64,000 nt of DNA from assembly GCA_002591745.1 (NCBI GenBank), contig PDLQ01000003.1:1-64000 (forward strand), written 5' to 3'. The position numbers were made by a program, and so were the translations under genes. Positions 1-8,771 of the stretch are shown here, piece by piece; positions within the stretch are counted from its first letter, which is position 1; every line of letters starts with the position of its first letter. The DNA comes from Lewinellaceae bacterium SD302 (lineage in GTDB: Bacteria > Bacteroidota > Bacteroidia > Chitinophagales > Saprospiraceae). The notes beneath the pieces were generated by a model. That model worked only from the letters and a program-made list of their open reading frames with translations. It had not been told where the DNA came from and made no database searches.

Positions 1-183
1 TATACCAAACCGTACCGACCTTGGGTTTTGGCTAAGGTTCTAATCGTAGACGATTACTCAGCTGCCAGAAAACTCGAGAACTACATCAAGAGGCAGAAAA
101 GCAAAACATATGTCAAACGAATCGTCAACGACAGCGCATTAGCTCAATGGCTGATGAATAAATTCAATAGCTCAGTTGGTTAG
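1..183 (+). CDS. GIY-YIG nuclease family protein, C-terminal part
   Basis: Frame 1 is open from the window edge to a TAG at 181-183 and encodes the last 60 residues of a small protein. The stretch RPWVLAKVLIVDDYSAARKL followed by ENYIKRQKSKTYVKRIV is typical of the C-terminal half of the short stand-alone GIY-YIG (UvrC N-terminal like) endonucleases of Bacteroidota: an RPW block, then an amphipathic helix with the catalytic-region Glu (A-x-x-LE-x-x-I) and a basic K-x-x-KS motif. The N-terminal GIY and YIG strands lie outside the window. The final residues, FNSSVG, are read from the 5' half of a tRNA-like sequence, so gene end and tRNA-like element overlap. Family assignment is by motif memory; substrate and role are unknown. 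Confidence 0.8.
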   Translation, partial: YTKPYRPWVLAKVLIVDDYSAARKLENYIKRQKSKTYVKRIVNDSALAQWLMNKFNSSVG

Positions 184-245
184 AGCGGTCCCGGTGTACA
201 CCGGGATTAATCCGTAGGTCCAAGGTTCGAGTCCTTGTTGAGGCG
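161..245 (+). other. tRNA-like element overlapping the end of the GIY-YIG gene
   Basis: The segment has a tRNA D-arm (TAGCTCAGTTGGTTAGAGC, 168-186) and a perfect T-arm (CAAGG-TTCGAGT-CCTTG, 221-237) followed by TTGAGGC, which pairs with the 5' strand AATTCAA except at the two outermost positions. In place of an anticodon arm there is an 18-bp perfect palindrome, TCCCGGTGTACACCGGGA (189-206), which folds as a 7-bp stem with a four-base GTAC loop. No seven-base anticodon loop can be drawn and no CCA is encoded, so it is unlikely to act as a translational tRNA. It may be a tRNA mimic or remnant, or a processing or insertion signal tied to the nuclease gene. Confidence 0.6.
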
Positions 246-247
246 CT

Positions 248-280
248 AAGCCGAGTACATTTGTGTGCTCGGCTTTTTTC
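248..280 (+). terminator. Rho-independent terminator
   Basis: An uninterrupted stem AAGCCGAGTACA / TGTGCTCGGCTT (248-259 with 264-275, one G-T pair) and a four-base loop is followed by TTTTTT. It ends the GIY-YIG/tRNA-like transcript before the convergent rlmN gene. Confidence 0.85.
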
Positions 281-432
281 GTTTATGCATCAAGTCTATA
301 TAATCTATAGTCCCTCTCATGACAAATTCTACGTCGGTGAATGGATGTGGCTCTCTGAAATACTTTAATACAGTCACTTAATCCTTGCAGGCAGTCAGAA
401 AGGCTGTCCATGAGCGAGACGAAGCCGCGCGT

Positions 433-1485
433 CTACTTATTCGCCAGTTGCCCGCAAGCCGCGTCAATATCCTTCCCCCGGCTCCGCCTCACGGTGACCA
501 TTACGCCCCGATCCCGCAGGTAGGTGGCGAAGTCGTCGATGCGGTGCTCGGCGCTCTTAAGGAAAGGAGCGTTATCGATGGGGTTGTATTCGATGATGTT
601 CACCATAACGGGGAAGCGGCGACAGAGTTGGTAGAGTTGCTCAGCATCTTCCAGGCTATCATTGAAATTCTGGAAGGTGATGTATTCGTAACTGATCCTC
701 TTTTTGCTGGCCGCGTAATAATAAGCCAGGGCGTCCATCAGTACCTCCAGTTTATTGGATTCGTTGATGGGCATGATCTCATTGCGCTTGGTATCGTCGG
801 CGGCGTGCAGGCTCAGGGCCAGATTGACTTTCGGATTATCGTCCGCCAGTTTTTTAATCATCTTGGCGATACCTGCCGTGGAAACCGTGAGGCGGCGCGG
901 GGCCATATCCAGGCCGGTATGGTGGGTCAGCTTCACGATGCTTTCCAGTACGGGCTTGTAAGCCAGCAGCGGCTCGCCCATCCCCATATACACTACGTTG
1001 GTCAGCGGGTGATCGTAGGCTTCCAGACACTGTTCGTTCACCAGAAAAACCTGGTCGTAAATCTCACCGGCAGTCAGATTGCGGACGCGGTCCATCCGGC
1101 CGGTGGCACAGAAAGTACAGGCCAGGCTACAGCCCACCTGGCTACTCACGCAGACAGTATAGCGATCCTTCTCCGGCACGGGAATCAGTACGGCCTCGAT
1201 CAACGGCCCGTCGTGCAAACGGAAACGGCTTTTGATGGTACCGTCGTTGCTCCGTTGGGTCAGGTCCAGGCTCATCACCGGAAAGTCGAATTCCGCTTCC
1301 AACTTCGTGCGCAGGTCCTTGCTCAAATTCGTCATGGCGGCGAAGGAGCGGGCACCCTTTTTCCACAGCCACTCGTAAACCTGCTTGGCCCGGAACTTCT
1401 TCTCGCCCATGCCGAGGAAATACTCAGTGAGTTGCTCCAGGCTCAGCTGGCGAACGTCGATTTTGGCGTTTTTTGTTGACTTCAA
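433..1485 (-). CDS. rlmN: 23S rRNA (adenine(2503)-C(2))-methyltransferase RlmN
   Basis: Radical SAM enzyme that methylates C2 of A2503 in 23S rRNA (and A37 of some tRNAs) in the cytoplasm. The 350-residue length is normal. The radical SAM cluster motif CSLACTFC (C119, C123, C126) is present, as are the GEPLLAY block, the SLHA motif and a C-terminal Cys (C344, in DAACGQLA) that, with a second conserved Cys, performs the ping-pong methyl transfer in this family. The start used is TTG at 1485, directly inside a copy of the dispersed TTGCTACTTTGAAGTC repeat (1480-1495); there is no ATG in frame before the conserved N-terminal helix, so the true start is uncertain by a few codons. It stands alone, convergent with the GIY-YIG gene. 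Confidence 0.96.
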   Translation of the reverse strand: MKSTKNAKIDVRQLSLEQLTEYFLGMGEKKFRAKQVYEWLWKKGARSFAAMTNLSKDLRTKLEAEFDFPVMSLDLTQRSNDGTIKSRFRLHDGPLIEAVLIPVPEKDRYTVCVSSQVGCSLACTFCATGRMDRVRNLTAGEIYDQVFLVNEQCLEAYDHPLTNVVYMGMGEPLLAYKPVLESIVKLTHHTGLDMAPRRLTVSTAGIAKMIKKLADDNPKVNLALSLHAADDTKRNEIMPINESNKLEVLMDALAYYYAASKKRISYEYITFQNFNDSLEDAEQLYQLCRRFPVMVNIIEYNPIDNAPFLKSAEHRIDDFATYLRDRGVMVTVRRSRGKDIDAACGQLANK

Positions 1486-1813
1486 AGTAGCAATGTTTTC
1501 GGGTAGCCCGAGTTATTGTCGACCACAAAGGTACGAAGGATTGGAGGACGGAGGATTGAAGCTGAAAGGATCGAAGTCAAAATAAGCTTTCTAATTATTC
1601 TACCCGGTACAACTTTGGTGCCCCCTCCTTCTCCCTTCTGTCCTAATGAGGGCATTGCTACGTTGCTAGCCATAAAATTCAGGATCGCCTGGAAAAGCTG
1701 TAATTGTTGTTTGCTGACCCTATCACCCTCACGCATGGCCCCGTGAAATTAGTTATCTTGAAGCAGGTTATCCCTTTTCACACCCTTCTACACTCACCCT
1801 TAACTTCTCTGAG
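1486..1813. other. Intergenic region between divergent genes
   Basis: 328 bases between rlmN (leftward) and the T9SS protein (rightward). Short ORFs on both strands here show no recognisable protein. The segment holds one copy of the dispersed short repeat in the variant CATTGCTACGTTGCTAGCCAT (1650-1671). I see no convincing -33/-7 pair. Confidence 0.5.
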
Positions 1814-4030
1814 ATGTCAAGATTTCTACGTCGTACGTCCTTCTGTGTACTGCTTTTATTGACAACTTCCGTCACAATATTCGCTCAATTCGAACAGCCC
1901 TGTGACAACTGCTTCGTAGGGCAAGTAACCTATGACCCTCCGATCCCCGCAGATGGTATTTACCCGCCCAACACCGAGGTAACCGTCTCCCTCTTCGTCG
2001 ACAATTTCCAATCGGTCAGTGTCGATTGGATTCACGGGGTGTTCATCGTGCAACTAGGTTCGGGTTTCGATAGTACTTCCATCCAGTACCCTGACTTCGT
2101 AAACAGTTGCTCAGGGGCCGGATTCTGGTATTACGAAGAAAACCCTTGGGTCAGTTGCTTCTCCGGACTTACCCTCCAGGGCGGCATGGTCTTTGAAGGC
2201 AACCAGGGCATTGACTGCGGAGGAGTTCCCAATGACAGTGATCCGGGCAATAACTGGGGTGACGGCGGTAATATATGTGCTGATCGGATCTTTGAATGGA
2301 TCATCACCACCGTGGATGAACCAATCACGGACTGCACGGAAGCGAACTACGGCATCTACATTGAAACTACCGCCGACCGAAAATCCGGCAGTTGGGCCGG
2401 TGGCGGTGGTGGTCAAAACCAGTTTGTCCAGACCGTCTGCGAGCCACAAATTGAAGTTGGCAGCCTGGTCCTGATCCCTAATGGTCAGGATGGTCTCGAG
2501 GTGGCCGTGGAAATTCTGGAAGGGAATGAGTGTCAGCTCACCTATAATTGGACCATCAATAATAACGGAGAGATAATTAACAGCACGGCTTCCACAGTTC
2601 CTTACATTCCCGGTGCTGCCTACCAGGTATGCATTGGTAACGACGTGTGTTTCGAGCGTTGCTTCAGTCAAGGCATTCCCTTCGGTGATTTGGATCCGGG
2701 CTTTTATGTTTCTCCTAACGATACGCTCTGTTACGGCGAAGAGTTTGCGCTGATCGCTACGGGTGGTGATTTCATTTACTACATTAATCCCGCTGGCGAC
2801 ACGCTTGCCGGTAACGACAATCTCCTCTTCCTCACCGCCGACGAGACCCACAACGGTGTATGGACAGCTGCTATTTTCAAAGAGGGTGAATTCGTAGGAG
2901 ACTACCAACTGCAGATTTGGGTAGCCCTGGAGATAGCCTATACGATTACCACCGTTCCTGAAACGCCGATTGCGGGTCAACCAGTAACTGTCACTATCAG
3001 CGGGGCGGGTATTACCGACGCCAGTTGGGCCAATAATGAACTGGGACTTAATTTCGAGGGGCTGTCGTTTACTTATACTTTCCCCGACAGCAATTCCTTA
3101 CTTCAGTTTTCGGTAAGCATCACCGGCCAGTATGGTTGCAGAATCGTAGAGCCTTACGAACTATCCTTCGAGGAACCTTCCTTCAACTTCGAACTGAACG
3201 CGGCAAAAGGCCGGACCATTTGCGAAGGCGACAACCTGGTTTTCAACGTCAGCGGCGATAGTATCGGCGACAGCTATATCCTTTTCGCCCCCAGCGGCGA
3301 AGAATTCTTAAGCAGTGACGGCAATTTCGTCATCGGGGCCAATGTACTGGATGACTACAACGGTATCTGGACGGTGGAAGTCTACGGCAATGGCGTATTA
3401 CTCGGCAGCGACATTGTAGAAATCATCCAACTCGACGTACCCGATACGGATATTATCATAACCGGATTAGACAGCAACGGCTTCGCTACGGCCGGTGAAG
3501 TCATTACCCTGATTCCTGACCCCGCTGTTAGTAACGCCAACTACATCTGGATCGTGGAGGGACAGGCTTTCTTTGAGGAAGAAGTAGACTATACTTTCTT
3601 CGAAGTCGGCTCCTACCCCGTACTACTGCTCTCCAGATTTTCAAGCGGCTGTATGGCTGTGACTGATACGGTCATTAAGGTCATCCCAGGAGAGGTGGCC
3701 CAGGTCAATCCCGGTACGATTACGACTCCACAAAGTACCGCCAGACTGAACAGTCCGGAATGGCAAATTACCCCCAACCCCAGTGACGGCCGTTTCCTGA
3801 TCCGTTTACCAGATTTGGACGTAGTGAAATTCCAGACACTACTGCTGACCGTCTACGACCAATCCGGCAGGCTGGTCGCTCGCCGGCGAGTTAACGAACC
3901 GAGTCAGCAAATCGATCTTTCCGATCTGCCAGCGGGTGTCTATACCCTGAGCGGCGTGTTGCTCAATCCTTCGGCAGGTCCTGCGGAGACTCCGCCTACG
4001 ATGGTTTCACGGATAATTATTCGCAATTAA
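1814..4030 (+). CDS. Secreted Ig-like protein with T9SS type A sorting domain
   Basis: A 738-residue exported protein of unknown function. Residues 1-24 are a Sec signal peptide (basic MSRFLRRTSF, then a hydrophobic core ending near FAQ). The middle carries at least two related Ig-like units of about 90 residues, each with a pattern of C-x-G-E-E/N, a glycine-rich strand, 'NGVWTA' or 'NGIWTV' and a final 'LQIWV/IVEII' strand (roughly residues 300-380 and 460-555). The last 80 residues match the T9SS type A signal: ITPNPSDGRF, VYDQSGRLV, IDLSDLPAGVYTLSG and a terminal basic strand. The product is therefore probably moved across the outer membrane by the type IX system and attached or released there. 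Start ATG at 1814 follows an A/T-rich leader without a clear Shine-Dalgarno. Confidence 0.85.
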   Translation: MSRFLRRTSFCVLLLLTTSVTIFAQFEQPCDNCFVGQVTYDPPIPADGIYPPNTEVTVSLFVDNFQSVSVDWIHGVFIVQLGSGFDSTSIQYPDFVNSCSGAGFWYYEENPWVSCFSGLTLQGGMVFEGNQGIDCGGVPNDSDPGNNWGDGGNICADRIFEWIITTVDEPITDCTEANYGIYIETTADRKSGSWAGGGGGQNQFVQTVCEPQIEVGSLVLIPNGQDGLEVAVEILEGNECQLTYNWTINNNGEIINSTASTVPYIPGAAYQVCIGNDVCFERCFSQGIPFGDLDPGFYVSPNDTLCYGEEFALIATGGDFIYYINPAGDTLAGNDNLLFLTADETHNGVWTAAIFKEGEFVGDYQLQIWVALEIAYTITTVPETPIAGQPVTVTISGAGITDASWANNELGLNFEGLSFTYTFPDSNSLLQFSVSITGQYGCRIVEPYELSFEEPSFNFELNAAKGRTICEGDNLVFNVSGDSIGDSYILFAPSGEEFLSSDGNFVIGANVLDDYNGIWTVEVYGNGVLLGSDIVEIIQLDVPDTDIIITGLDSNGFATAGEVITLIPDPAVSNANYIWIVEGQAFFEEEVDYTFFEVGSYPVLLLSRFSSGCMAVTDTVIKVIPGEVAQVNPGTITTPQSTARLNSPEWQITPNPSDGRFLIRLPDLDVVKFQTLLLTVYDQSGRLVARRRVNEPSQQIDLSDLPAGVYTLSGVLLNPSAGPAETPPTMVSRIIIRN

Positions 4031-4035
4031 GTAGT

Positions 4036-4074
4036 CGGCGGCCAGATCATAAACGATTCGGCCGCCGGTTTTCT
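4036..4074 (+). terminator. Rho-independent terminator
   Basis: CGGCGGCC (4036-4043) pairs perfectly with GGCCGCCG (4060-4067) across a 16-base loop and is followed by GTTTTCTTT. It closes the preceding T9SS gene. Confidence 0.8.
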
Positions 4075-4104
4075 TTATTAACTTGCGGATAAATTATTTT
4101 CATT

Positions 4105-5106
4105 TTGTCCGATAGACGCCACTTTCTCAAGCAAGGGCTGCCGGCTGCCGCCCTGCTATTATCCGCTTGCACCCAAGACAAGGCCACAGAACCAGGAGAT
4201 AAAAACGACAAATTCGCCGCCAACAAACCCGTAGTGATCTCTACCTGGCGGCACGGCCTGGCGGCCAATGCCGGTGCCTGGGAAGTACTGGAAAATGGCG
4301 GCAGTGCACTGGACGCGGTTGAAGCCGGGGTTAGAATCACCGAAGCGGACCCCGATGGTAGGTCCGTGGGCCTCGGTGGGCGTCCGGACCGTGACGGTAT
4401 AGTTACCCTCGATGCCTGTATAATGAACTCCAGGGGCGACTGTGGTAGCGTAGCCGCTCTGGAGAATATTCTCCACCCCATCACCGTAGCTCGTCGGGTC
4501 ATGGAAGATACACCACACGTCATGCTGGTGGGCCAGGGAGCCAAGGATTTTGCCCTGAGCTTGGGCATGGAAGAGATCGACTTGCTGCTACCGGAAACCC
4601 GGGAAGAATATACCAACTGGAAGAAAAACAACCCTGATTATCGCCCCCCGATCAACGTAGAAAACCACGATACCATCGGTTTATTGGCCCTGGATAAAAA
4701 TGGTGATCTGGCCGGGGCCTGTACTACCAGCGGCGCGGCCTTCAAATACCACGGGCGAGTGGGCGATTCTCCCATCATCGGAGCCGGCCTTTACGTAGAC
4801 AATGAGATTGGTGGCGCTACGGCTACGGGTTGGGGTGAGGCTGTTATTCGCGCCGTGGGCTGTTTCCTGGTCGTTGAATTCATGCGGCAGGGCCACTCCC
4901 CCAATGACGCCTGCAAGCTGGCCGTAGAACGCGTCATCAGTAAGAACCCCGATTGGAAGAATATTCAGGTCGGCTTCATTGCTCTGGCCAAGGACGGGCG
5001 TAGTGGCGGATACTGTATTCAGTCCGGCTTTGATTATGCCCTGCAAGAACCGAATAAGCAAGCCGAAATGCTCGTACCCGGTTACGTCATTGAAGCGCCA
5101 CAATAA
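4105..5106 (+). CDS. N(4)-(beta-N-acetylglucosaminyl)-L-asparaginase-like lipoprotein (Ntn hydrolase)
   Basis: A 333-residue member of the asparaginase 2/glycosylasparaginase family, which cleaves the amide of Asn-linked GlcNAc or isoaspartyl/asparagine substrates. The N-terminus has a twin-arginine motif (DRRHFLKQ) and a lipobox LLLSAC with the acylated Cys at 22, so export by Tat and lipid anchoring are likely. The autoproteolytic nucleophile is Thr190 in ENHDTIGLLALDKNGDL, followed by the family block ACTTSG and the GRVGDSPIIGAG substrate loop. The start codon is TTG at 4105; no ATG precedes the Tat motif. It ends 6 bp before cutC and is probably co-transcribed. Which amide it prefers cannot be read from sequence. 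Confidence 0.9.
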   Translation: MSDRRHFLKQGLPAAALLLSACTQDKATEPGDKNDKFAANKPVVISTWRHGLAANAGAWEVLENGGSALDAVEAGVRITEADPDGRSVGLGGRPDRDGIVTLDACIMNSRGDCGSVAALENILHPITVARRVMEDTPHVMLVGQGAKDFALSLGMEEIDLLLPETREEYTNWKKNNPDYRPPINVENHDTIGLLALDKNGDLAGACTTSGAAFKYHGRVGDSPIIGAGLYVDNEIGGATATGWGEAVIRAVGCFLVVEFMRQGHSPNDACKLAVERVISKNPDWKNIQVGFIALAKDGRSGGYCIQSGFDYALQEPNKQAEMLVPGYVIEAPQ

Positions 5107-5112
5107 ATAAGC

Positions 5113-5844
5113 ATGATCTTTGAAGTTTGCCTGGAAGGCGTAGACGGTGCTGTTGCGGCACAATCCGGCGGTGCTCAACGCATTGAACTCTGCGCGGCCC
5201 TTGTAGAAGGGGGTATTACCCCTAGCCTTGGAACTATCCAGGCTTGCCGTGATGCCGTGGACCTAGACATTATGGTCATGATTAGACCCAGAGGGGGAGA
5301 TTTCCTTTATTCTGCCGCAGAATTAGACGCTATGGCTCGAAACATTGAAGCCTGCCGGTCCATCGGTGTAACCGGAGTGGTCTTTGGATTATTGAATCCT
5401 GACGGCAGTATCGACACCGAAAATACCGCAGACTTAAAAAGTCTCGCCGGCCCACTCGCCGTCACTTTTCACCGGGCCTTTGACGTAGCTCGTGATCCAT
5501 TTTCCAGCCTGGATTCCCTGATCCAACTGGGTATTGATCGCGTGTTGACCTCCGGACAGGCGGCTACCGTTCCGGAAGGAAAAGAACTGATCCGGCAACT
5601 GGTAGAAAGAGCTGACCGCTGCATTGGCATTCTACCCGGCTGTGGCATTAGGCCAGAAAACGTAGCGGAGATTATTAATTATACGGGTGTGCAGGAGTTT
5701 CACGCCACTGCTTTCACCCGTCTGGAAAGCCCGATGCGCCACCGTAATGAAAAAGTCTATATGGGTATTCCCGGGCTTCCGGAATACGAGCGGCAGGTGA
5801 CGAGTGCGAAGGAAGTAAAGCGTTTTTTGCGAGCCACAAGTTGA
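5113..5844 (+). CDS. cutC: CutC family protein
   Basis: A 243-residue TIM-barrel protein of the CutC family. The N-terminal FEVCLEGVDGAVAAQSGGAQ plus RIELCAALVEGGITPS block, the MIRPRGGDF strand, VTFHRAFD and the LTSGQA and ILPGCGIRPENV blocks all match the family. CutC was named for copper homeostasis in E. coli, but its biochemical role is unsettled. It follows the asparaginase-like gene after 6 bp, with ATG at 5113, and probably shares its transcript. No metal-binding regulator is next to it. Confidence 0.93.
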   Translation: MIFEVCLEGVDGAVAAQSGGAQRIELCAALVEGGITPSLGTIQACRDAVDLDIMVMIRPRGGDFLYSAAELDAMARNIEACRSIGVTGVVFGLLNPDGSIDTENTADLKSLAGPLAVTFHRAFDVARDPFSSLDSLIQLGIDRVLTSGQAATVPEGKELIRQLVERADRCIGILPGCGIRPENVAEIINYTGVQEFHATAFTRLESPMRHRNEKVYMGIPGLPEYERQVTSAKEVKRFLRATS

Positions 5845-6056
5845 GATGGCCTCACGCAAATCGAGCTACTTCTCGCTCCAGGGCGGGACAGACGCCCGCA
5901 GCATCGGTAGTTATGGTCAGTGCAGTGTTTCCTCTTCTTGCGTCCTCCGGCCCGGGTCGATAGGATACGACATCGCTATAACGGGCTGGCGACAGAATAG
6001 AATATCACCAAGTCCTATAGTGGTTCCCTACTTAAATCCTGACCTGCTATCAAACT

Positions 6057-7460
6057 TCAATTGTTAAGGTCAAATGAATTAACAGCAGCGGAAATTTCGT
6101 AGCCTAATCGTAAACCTTCCGTTGCATCTTCTATAATATGTACTCCCAGGGGTACTCTCGAGTAGGCATTTTCGTAAGCCATTTCCGTAAAGGAAGTATA
6201 ACTGCGAGGGGTTCCTTTAAACTCAGTTATGTAGTTAAAATCCAGATAGGTATTATCGGTAAAATCAATATAATCTGTTCCAAAAAAATCAATGAATACG
6301 CCTCCGGCGGCACTGGCGAAAGTAGCGTGCCCGGAAGGGTAACTTGGAAAAGCCGGATTGGGAGTGGTTATGAATCTTGACAAATTGGTGGAAAAGCCCT
6401 CGTCAATAAATTCGGTGATGTATTCGCTTGGCCGTTGCGTATTATAGGTATATTTATCATCCCAGGCGGATACTGCAGCGTCGTTTATCGAAAAGCCTAA
6501 CTTCAGGAAAAGCACCAGAGCGCTTTCGTACCCTATGTCATTTTGCACAATTAATTGATTGGCGATAGAGAATTGTCTGCCCGGAGGGCTTATCATAATT
6601 CCTTCCACATCATCGGCCCAAAACTCGGCGATCCACAATTCTTCCTCATTTCCATTTGCAGCGTCCGTAGATGTCTCATAAACATCAGTCATTGTGATAT
6701 AATAATCGCTTGATGTTTCAGTACTATAGGTGAAATGGGAGCTAAAGGCGGTGCTGCTTGTTTCTTCCGGTGGAATTACGAAGGTTCTGACCTCTCTCCA
6801 GTAAGGAAACCAAGCATCCTCGTTATCTGCTGCCACCCACAACCCATCGCCAACCGGAGCTATATAATCCGATGGAGTCTGGTTTCTGCTTTGTTCTTCT
6901 GCTTGTTCGTCGGTTTCACTAAAACTGATCACTTTTCGTGCCACGTATCTACCCCACTGTTCAGAGTCTCTGATCATATCTTGGGAAAGGTCTTCTGATA
7001 ATTCCTCCAGCTTTTCATCTCTGAATCTAAAAATATCGTTTCTGGCAAAAGTCGTGGTGCTGAACATGAAGTGTTCTATAGCCATTGCATAGGCTGTATT
7101 CAAGGCAATATCCAGATTCACGTTACTTTCCAACTCATCTACATCGATATCAAGTTCGTCGAACCTGCTCGTGTTGGTGGTGTGATCGTTCATAAACGGT
7201 ACCGCAGTTTCGTAACCCGTCAGATGAATATAGGCCAATGCTCTGGCAATAGTGGTTGGTCTCATTCCATTGGTATGCTGGTCGGTTGTTAACCACAGGT
7301 CGCTCCACTCTACGATAAGTTGAGCGGTTTGATCCGCCATGTCGATGGCGTCATCTACAGAATCGTCATCCACTGGTATGAAATCATCATCATCCCGGCA
7401 TGACGTAAACAAGAACGCTACTCCAACAAAGAGCAAAACGGAGGACTTCAGACTTCTCAT
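6057..7460 (-). CDS. Vanadium-dependent haloperoxidase/PAP2-like lipoprotein
   Basis: A 467-residue exported protein. A signal peptide ends in the lipobox FLFTSC (Cys21), followed by an Asp-rich stretch as usual for surface or periplasmic lipoproteins. The C-terminal half has the three-part active site of the vanadate haloperoxidase/acid phosphatase superfamily: K-x6-RP (KYTYNTQRP), PSYPSGHATF, and SRVPLGVHIIED. Bacteroidota proteins of this size are usually annotated as vanadium-dependent haloperoxidase; whether it binds vanadate and oxidises halide or is a phosphatase cannot be decided here. It is transcribed alone, convergent with cutC. Confidence 0.88.
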   Translation of the reverse strand: MRSLKSSVLLFVGVAFLFTSCRDDDDFIPVDDDSVDDAIDMADQTAQLIVEWSDLWLTTDQHTNGMRPTTIARALAYIHLTGYETAVPFMNDHTTNTSRFDELDIDVDELESNVNLDIALNTAYAMAIEHFMFSTTTFARNDIFRFRDEKLEELSEDLSQDMIRDSEQWGRYVARKVISFSETDEQAEEQSRNQTPSDYIAPVGDGLWVAADNEDAWFPYWREVRTFVIPPEETSSTAFSSHFTYSTETSSDYYITMTDVYETSTDAANGNEEELWIAEFWADDVEGIMISPPGRQFSIANQLIVQNDIGYESALVLFLKLGFSINDAAVSAWDDKYTYNTQRPSEYITEFIDEGFSTNLSRFITTPNPAFPSYPSGHATFASAAGGVFIDFFGTDYIDFTDNTYLDFNYITEFKGTPRSYTSFTEMAYENAYSRVPLGVHIIEDATEGLRLGYEISAAVNSFDLNN

Positions 7461-7784
7461 TCTGGAAATTTTGATCGTTAAAGAATTGAATGTTCTCGTT
7501 AGACCTGCTTCCTACGAGTTTCCTTCGCTCATTTCGTAAATTTCTAAAAGTAAGAGTTTGTTTGGGAATTGCTATGAACTGAAATCCAAACAAGCTCTAA
7601 TCTATTGGCCTCTATCCCCTGCTAATGTTTCCTTCGGGATTGACGTATCGTATTAATCCTCGACCTGCTCACTATCCGCAGTCCGAAAAAGCGATTCCGG
7701 CGCACGTGGTAAACTTCGGCCAACATTCATAAAAATATCCGCAGCTAAATCATCTTTCCCACAGCAGGATAAGTTTAAGGCCAC
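7461..7784. other. Intergenic region upstream of the haloperoxidase-like gene
   Basis: 324 bases between the stop of the esterase gene and the start of the haloperoxidase-like gene, both on the minus strand. It must hold the promoter of the latter, but no clean TAnnTTTG box at good spacing is visible. No terminator hairpin with a T-run and no coding ORF were recognised. Confidence 0.4.
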
Positions 7785-8678
7785 TTAGTCATTCGCCTCC
7801 TCAACAATCCACGGATAGGCCATCCTAAAAGACTTGCGCCAAGTGAGGTGCCAGTGCCCTAGCCCCTCAAAGACATGCATGCGCAATTGATCATCTTTCC
7901 TCAAACCAGCGGCGGCGAATTTATCGTAAACCCCCTGAGCCTGAGGCACCATCGGTGCTTCCAGCTCGCCAACGGAAACAAAGACCCTGGTATCTTCTCC
8001 CCAACCATTCGCTGGATCATCCATGGCCAATAGTCGCTCTTCGTCGACCCACATGGATGGAGATTGAATGAGACCGATGCCAAAAGTTTCCGGATGACTC
8101 ATCATTGTGTAGTAGGCCATCATGCCACTACGGGAGATACCGCCGACACCGGTGGCCGCACGCGCTGGCTGCGTCCGGAAGTTGGTGTCCACCCAGGGTT
8201 TAAAATCGTTAACGAGCCAATCAATGAAAGCTTCGCCGTGGGCATCAGGATTATCGTCGTTGACCCAGGGAGTGTATTCGGCATCACGGTCTTCCGCGCT
8301 GGGGATACCGATGACAATAGCAGCGGGGCCGCCCGCGGCTACGGTGGAATCGATTACCTCGTCGACCTGCCATTCGGGGGCTTGGCTAACCAGGTCGCTG
8401 AAACTTCCGTCACCATCCAGCATGTAAATGACCGGATAAGTAATGCTGTCTTCAAAGTAGCCGGGTGGCAGGTAAAGATGGACGGTCCGCTTTTCATTCT
8501 GGTAGTCGATCAGGATAGAATCTTTGAGCACCGTCACGTTTTCCGAGGCCGTGTCTTCGGCATTGGCCAGCCACTCCTGGTGTTCCCGGTCTTCTTGGTA
8601 TTGTTTATAAAATATTCGCCCGAAATAAATGGCGGCGAAAATTAGTCCGGGCAACAAGAAGAACAGGAACTTTTTCAT
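7785..8678 (-). CDS. Putative esterase (alpha/beta hydrolase, Fes/EstD type)
   Basis: A 297-residue alpha/beta hydrolase of the putative-esterase family that includes ferri-enterobactin esterase, S-formylglutathione hydrolase and mycolyltransferases. One N-terminal hydrophobic helix (FLFFLLPGLIFAAIYF, residues 4-19) would anchor it to the inner membrane, facing the periplasm. The family blocks RTVHLYLPPGYF and YPVIYMLDGDGSF are followed by the nucleophile elbow GISRSG, an Asp-containing strand after VFVSVGELE, and a C-terminal His in GLGHWHLTW. Its substrate is unknown. The gene is followed by the haloperoxidase-like gene after 324 bp, so the two are probably separate units. Confidence 0.82.
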   Translation of the reverse strand: MKKFLFFLLPGLIFAAIYFGRIFYKQYQEDREHQEWLANAEDTASENVTVLKDSILIDYQNEKRTVHLYLPPGYFEDSITYPVIYMLDGDGSFSDLVSQAPEWQVDEVIDSTVAAGGPAAIVIGIPSAEDRDAEYTPWVNDDNPDAHGEAFIDWLVNDFKPWVDTNFRTQPARAATGVGGISRSGMMAYYTMMSHPETFGIGLIQSPSMWVDEERLLAMDDPANGWGEDTRVFVSVGELEAPMVPQAQGVYDKFAAAGLRKDDQLRMHVFEGLGHWHLTWRKSFRMAYPWIVEEAND

Positions 8679-8759
8679 GTTTCAGAGTTAGCTTATTTTG
8701 GACAGCTTAGGACTTGAAGTTAGATAAACACTCACTTTCCGTCGATCGAAACGGTTTAA

Positions 8760-8767
8760 TACCTTTG
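8760..8767 (+). promoter_or_regulatory. Promoter -7 box TACCTTTG next to a start codon
   Basis: TACCTTTG is an exact match to the Bacteroidota -7 consensus TAnnTTTG and ends only four bases before the ATG of the VanX-like gene (8772). A weak TTTC near 8736 could be the -33 element. If used, the mRNA would be leaderless or nearly so. Confidence 0.5.
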
Positions 8768-8771
8768 CTGA

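Noticed and set aside
161-245. A functional tRNA gene
   Set aside because: The acceptor stem has two end mismatches and there is no seven-base anticodon loop, only a palindrome with a GTAC loop.
385-1479. A 364-codon plus-strand open frame over rlmN
   Set aside because: It is antisense to a well-conserved radical SAM gene, starts and ends almost with it, and shows no family motif; its length comes from codon bias of the real gene.
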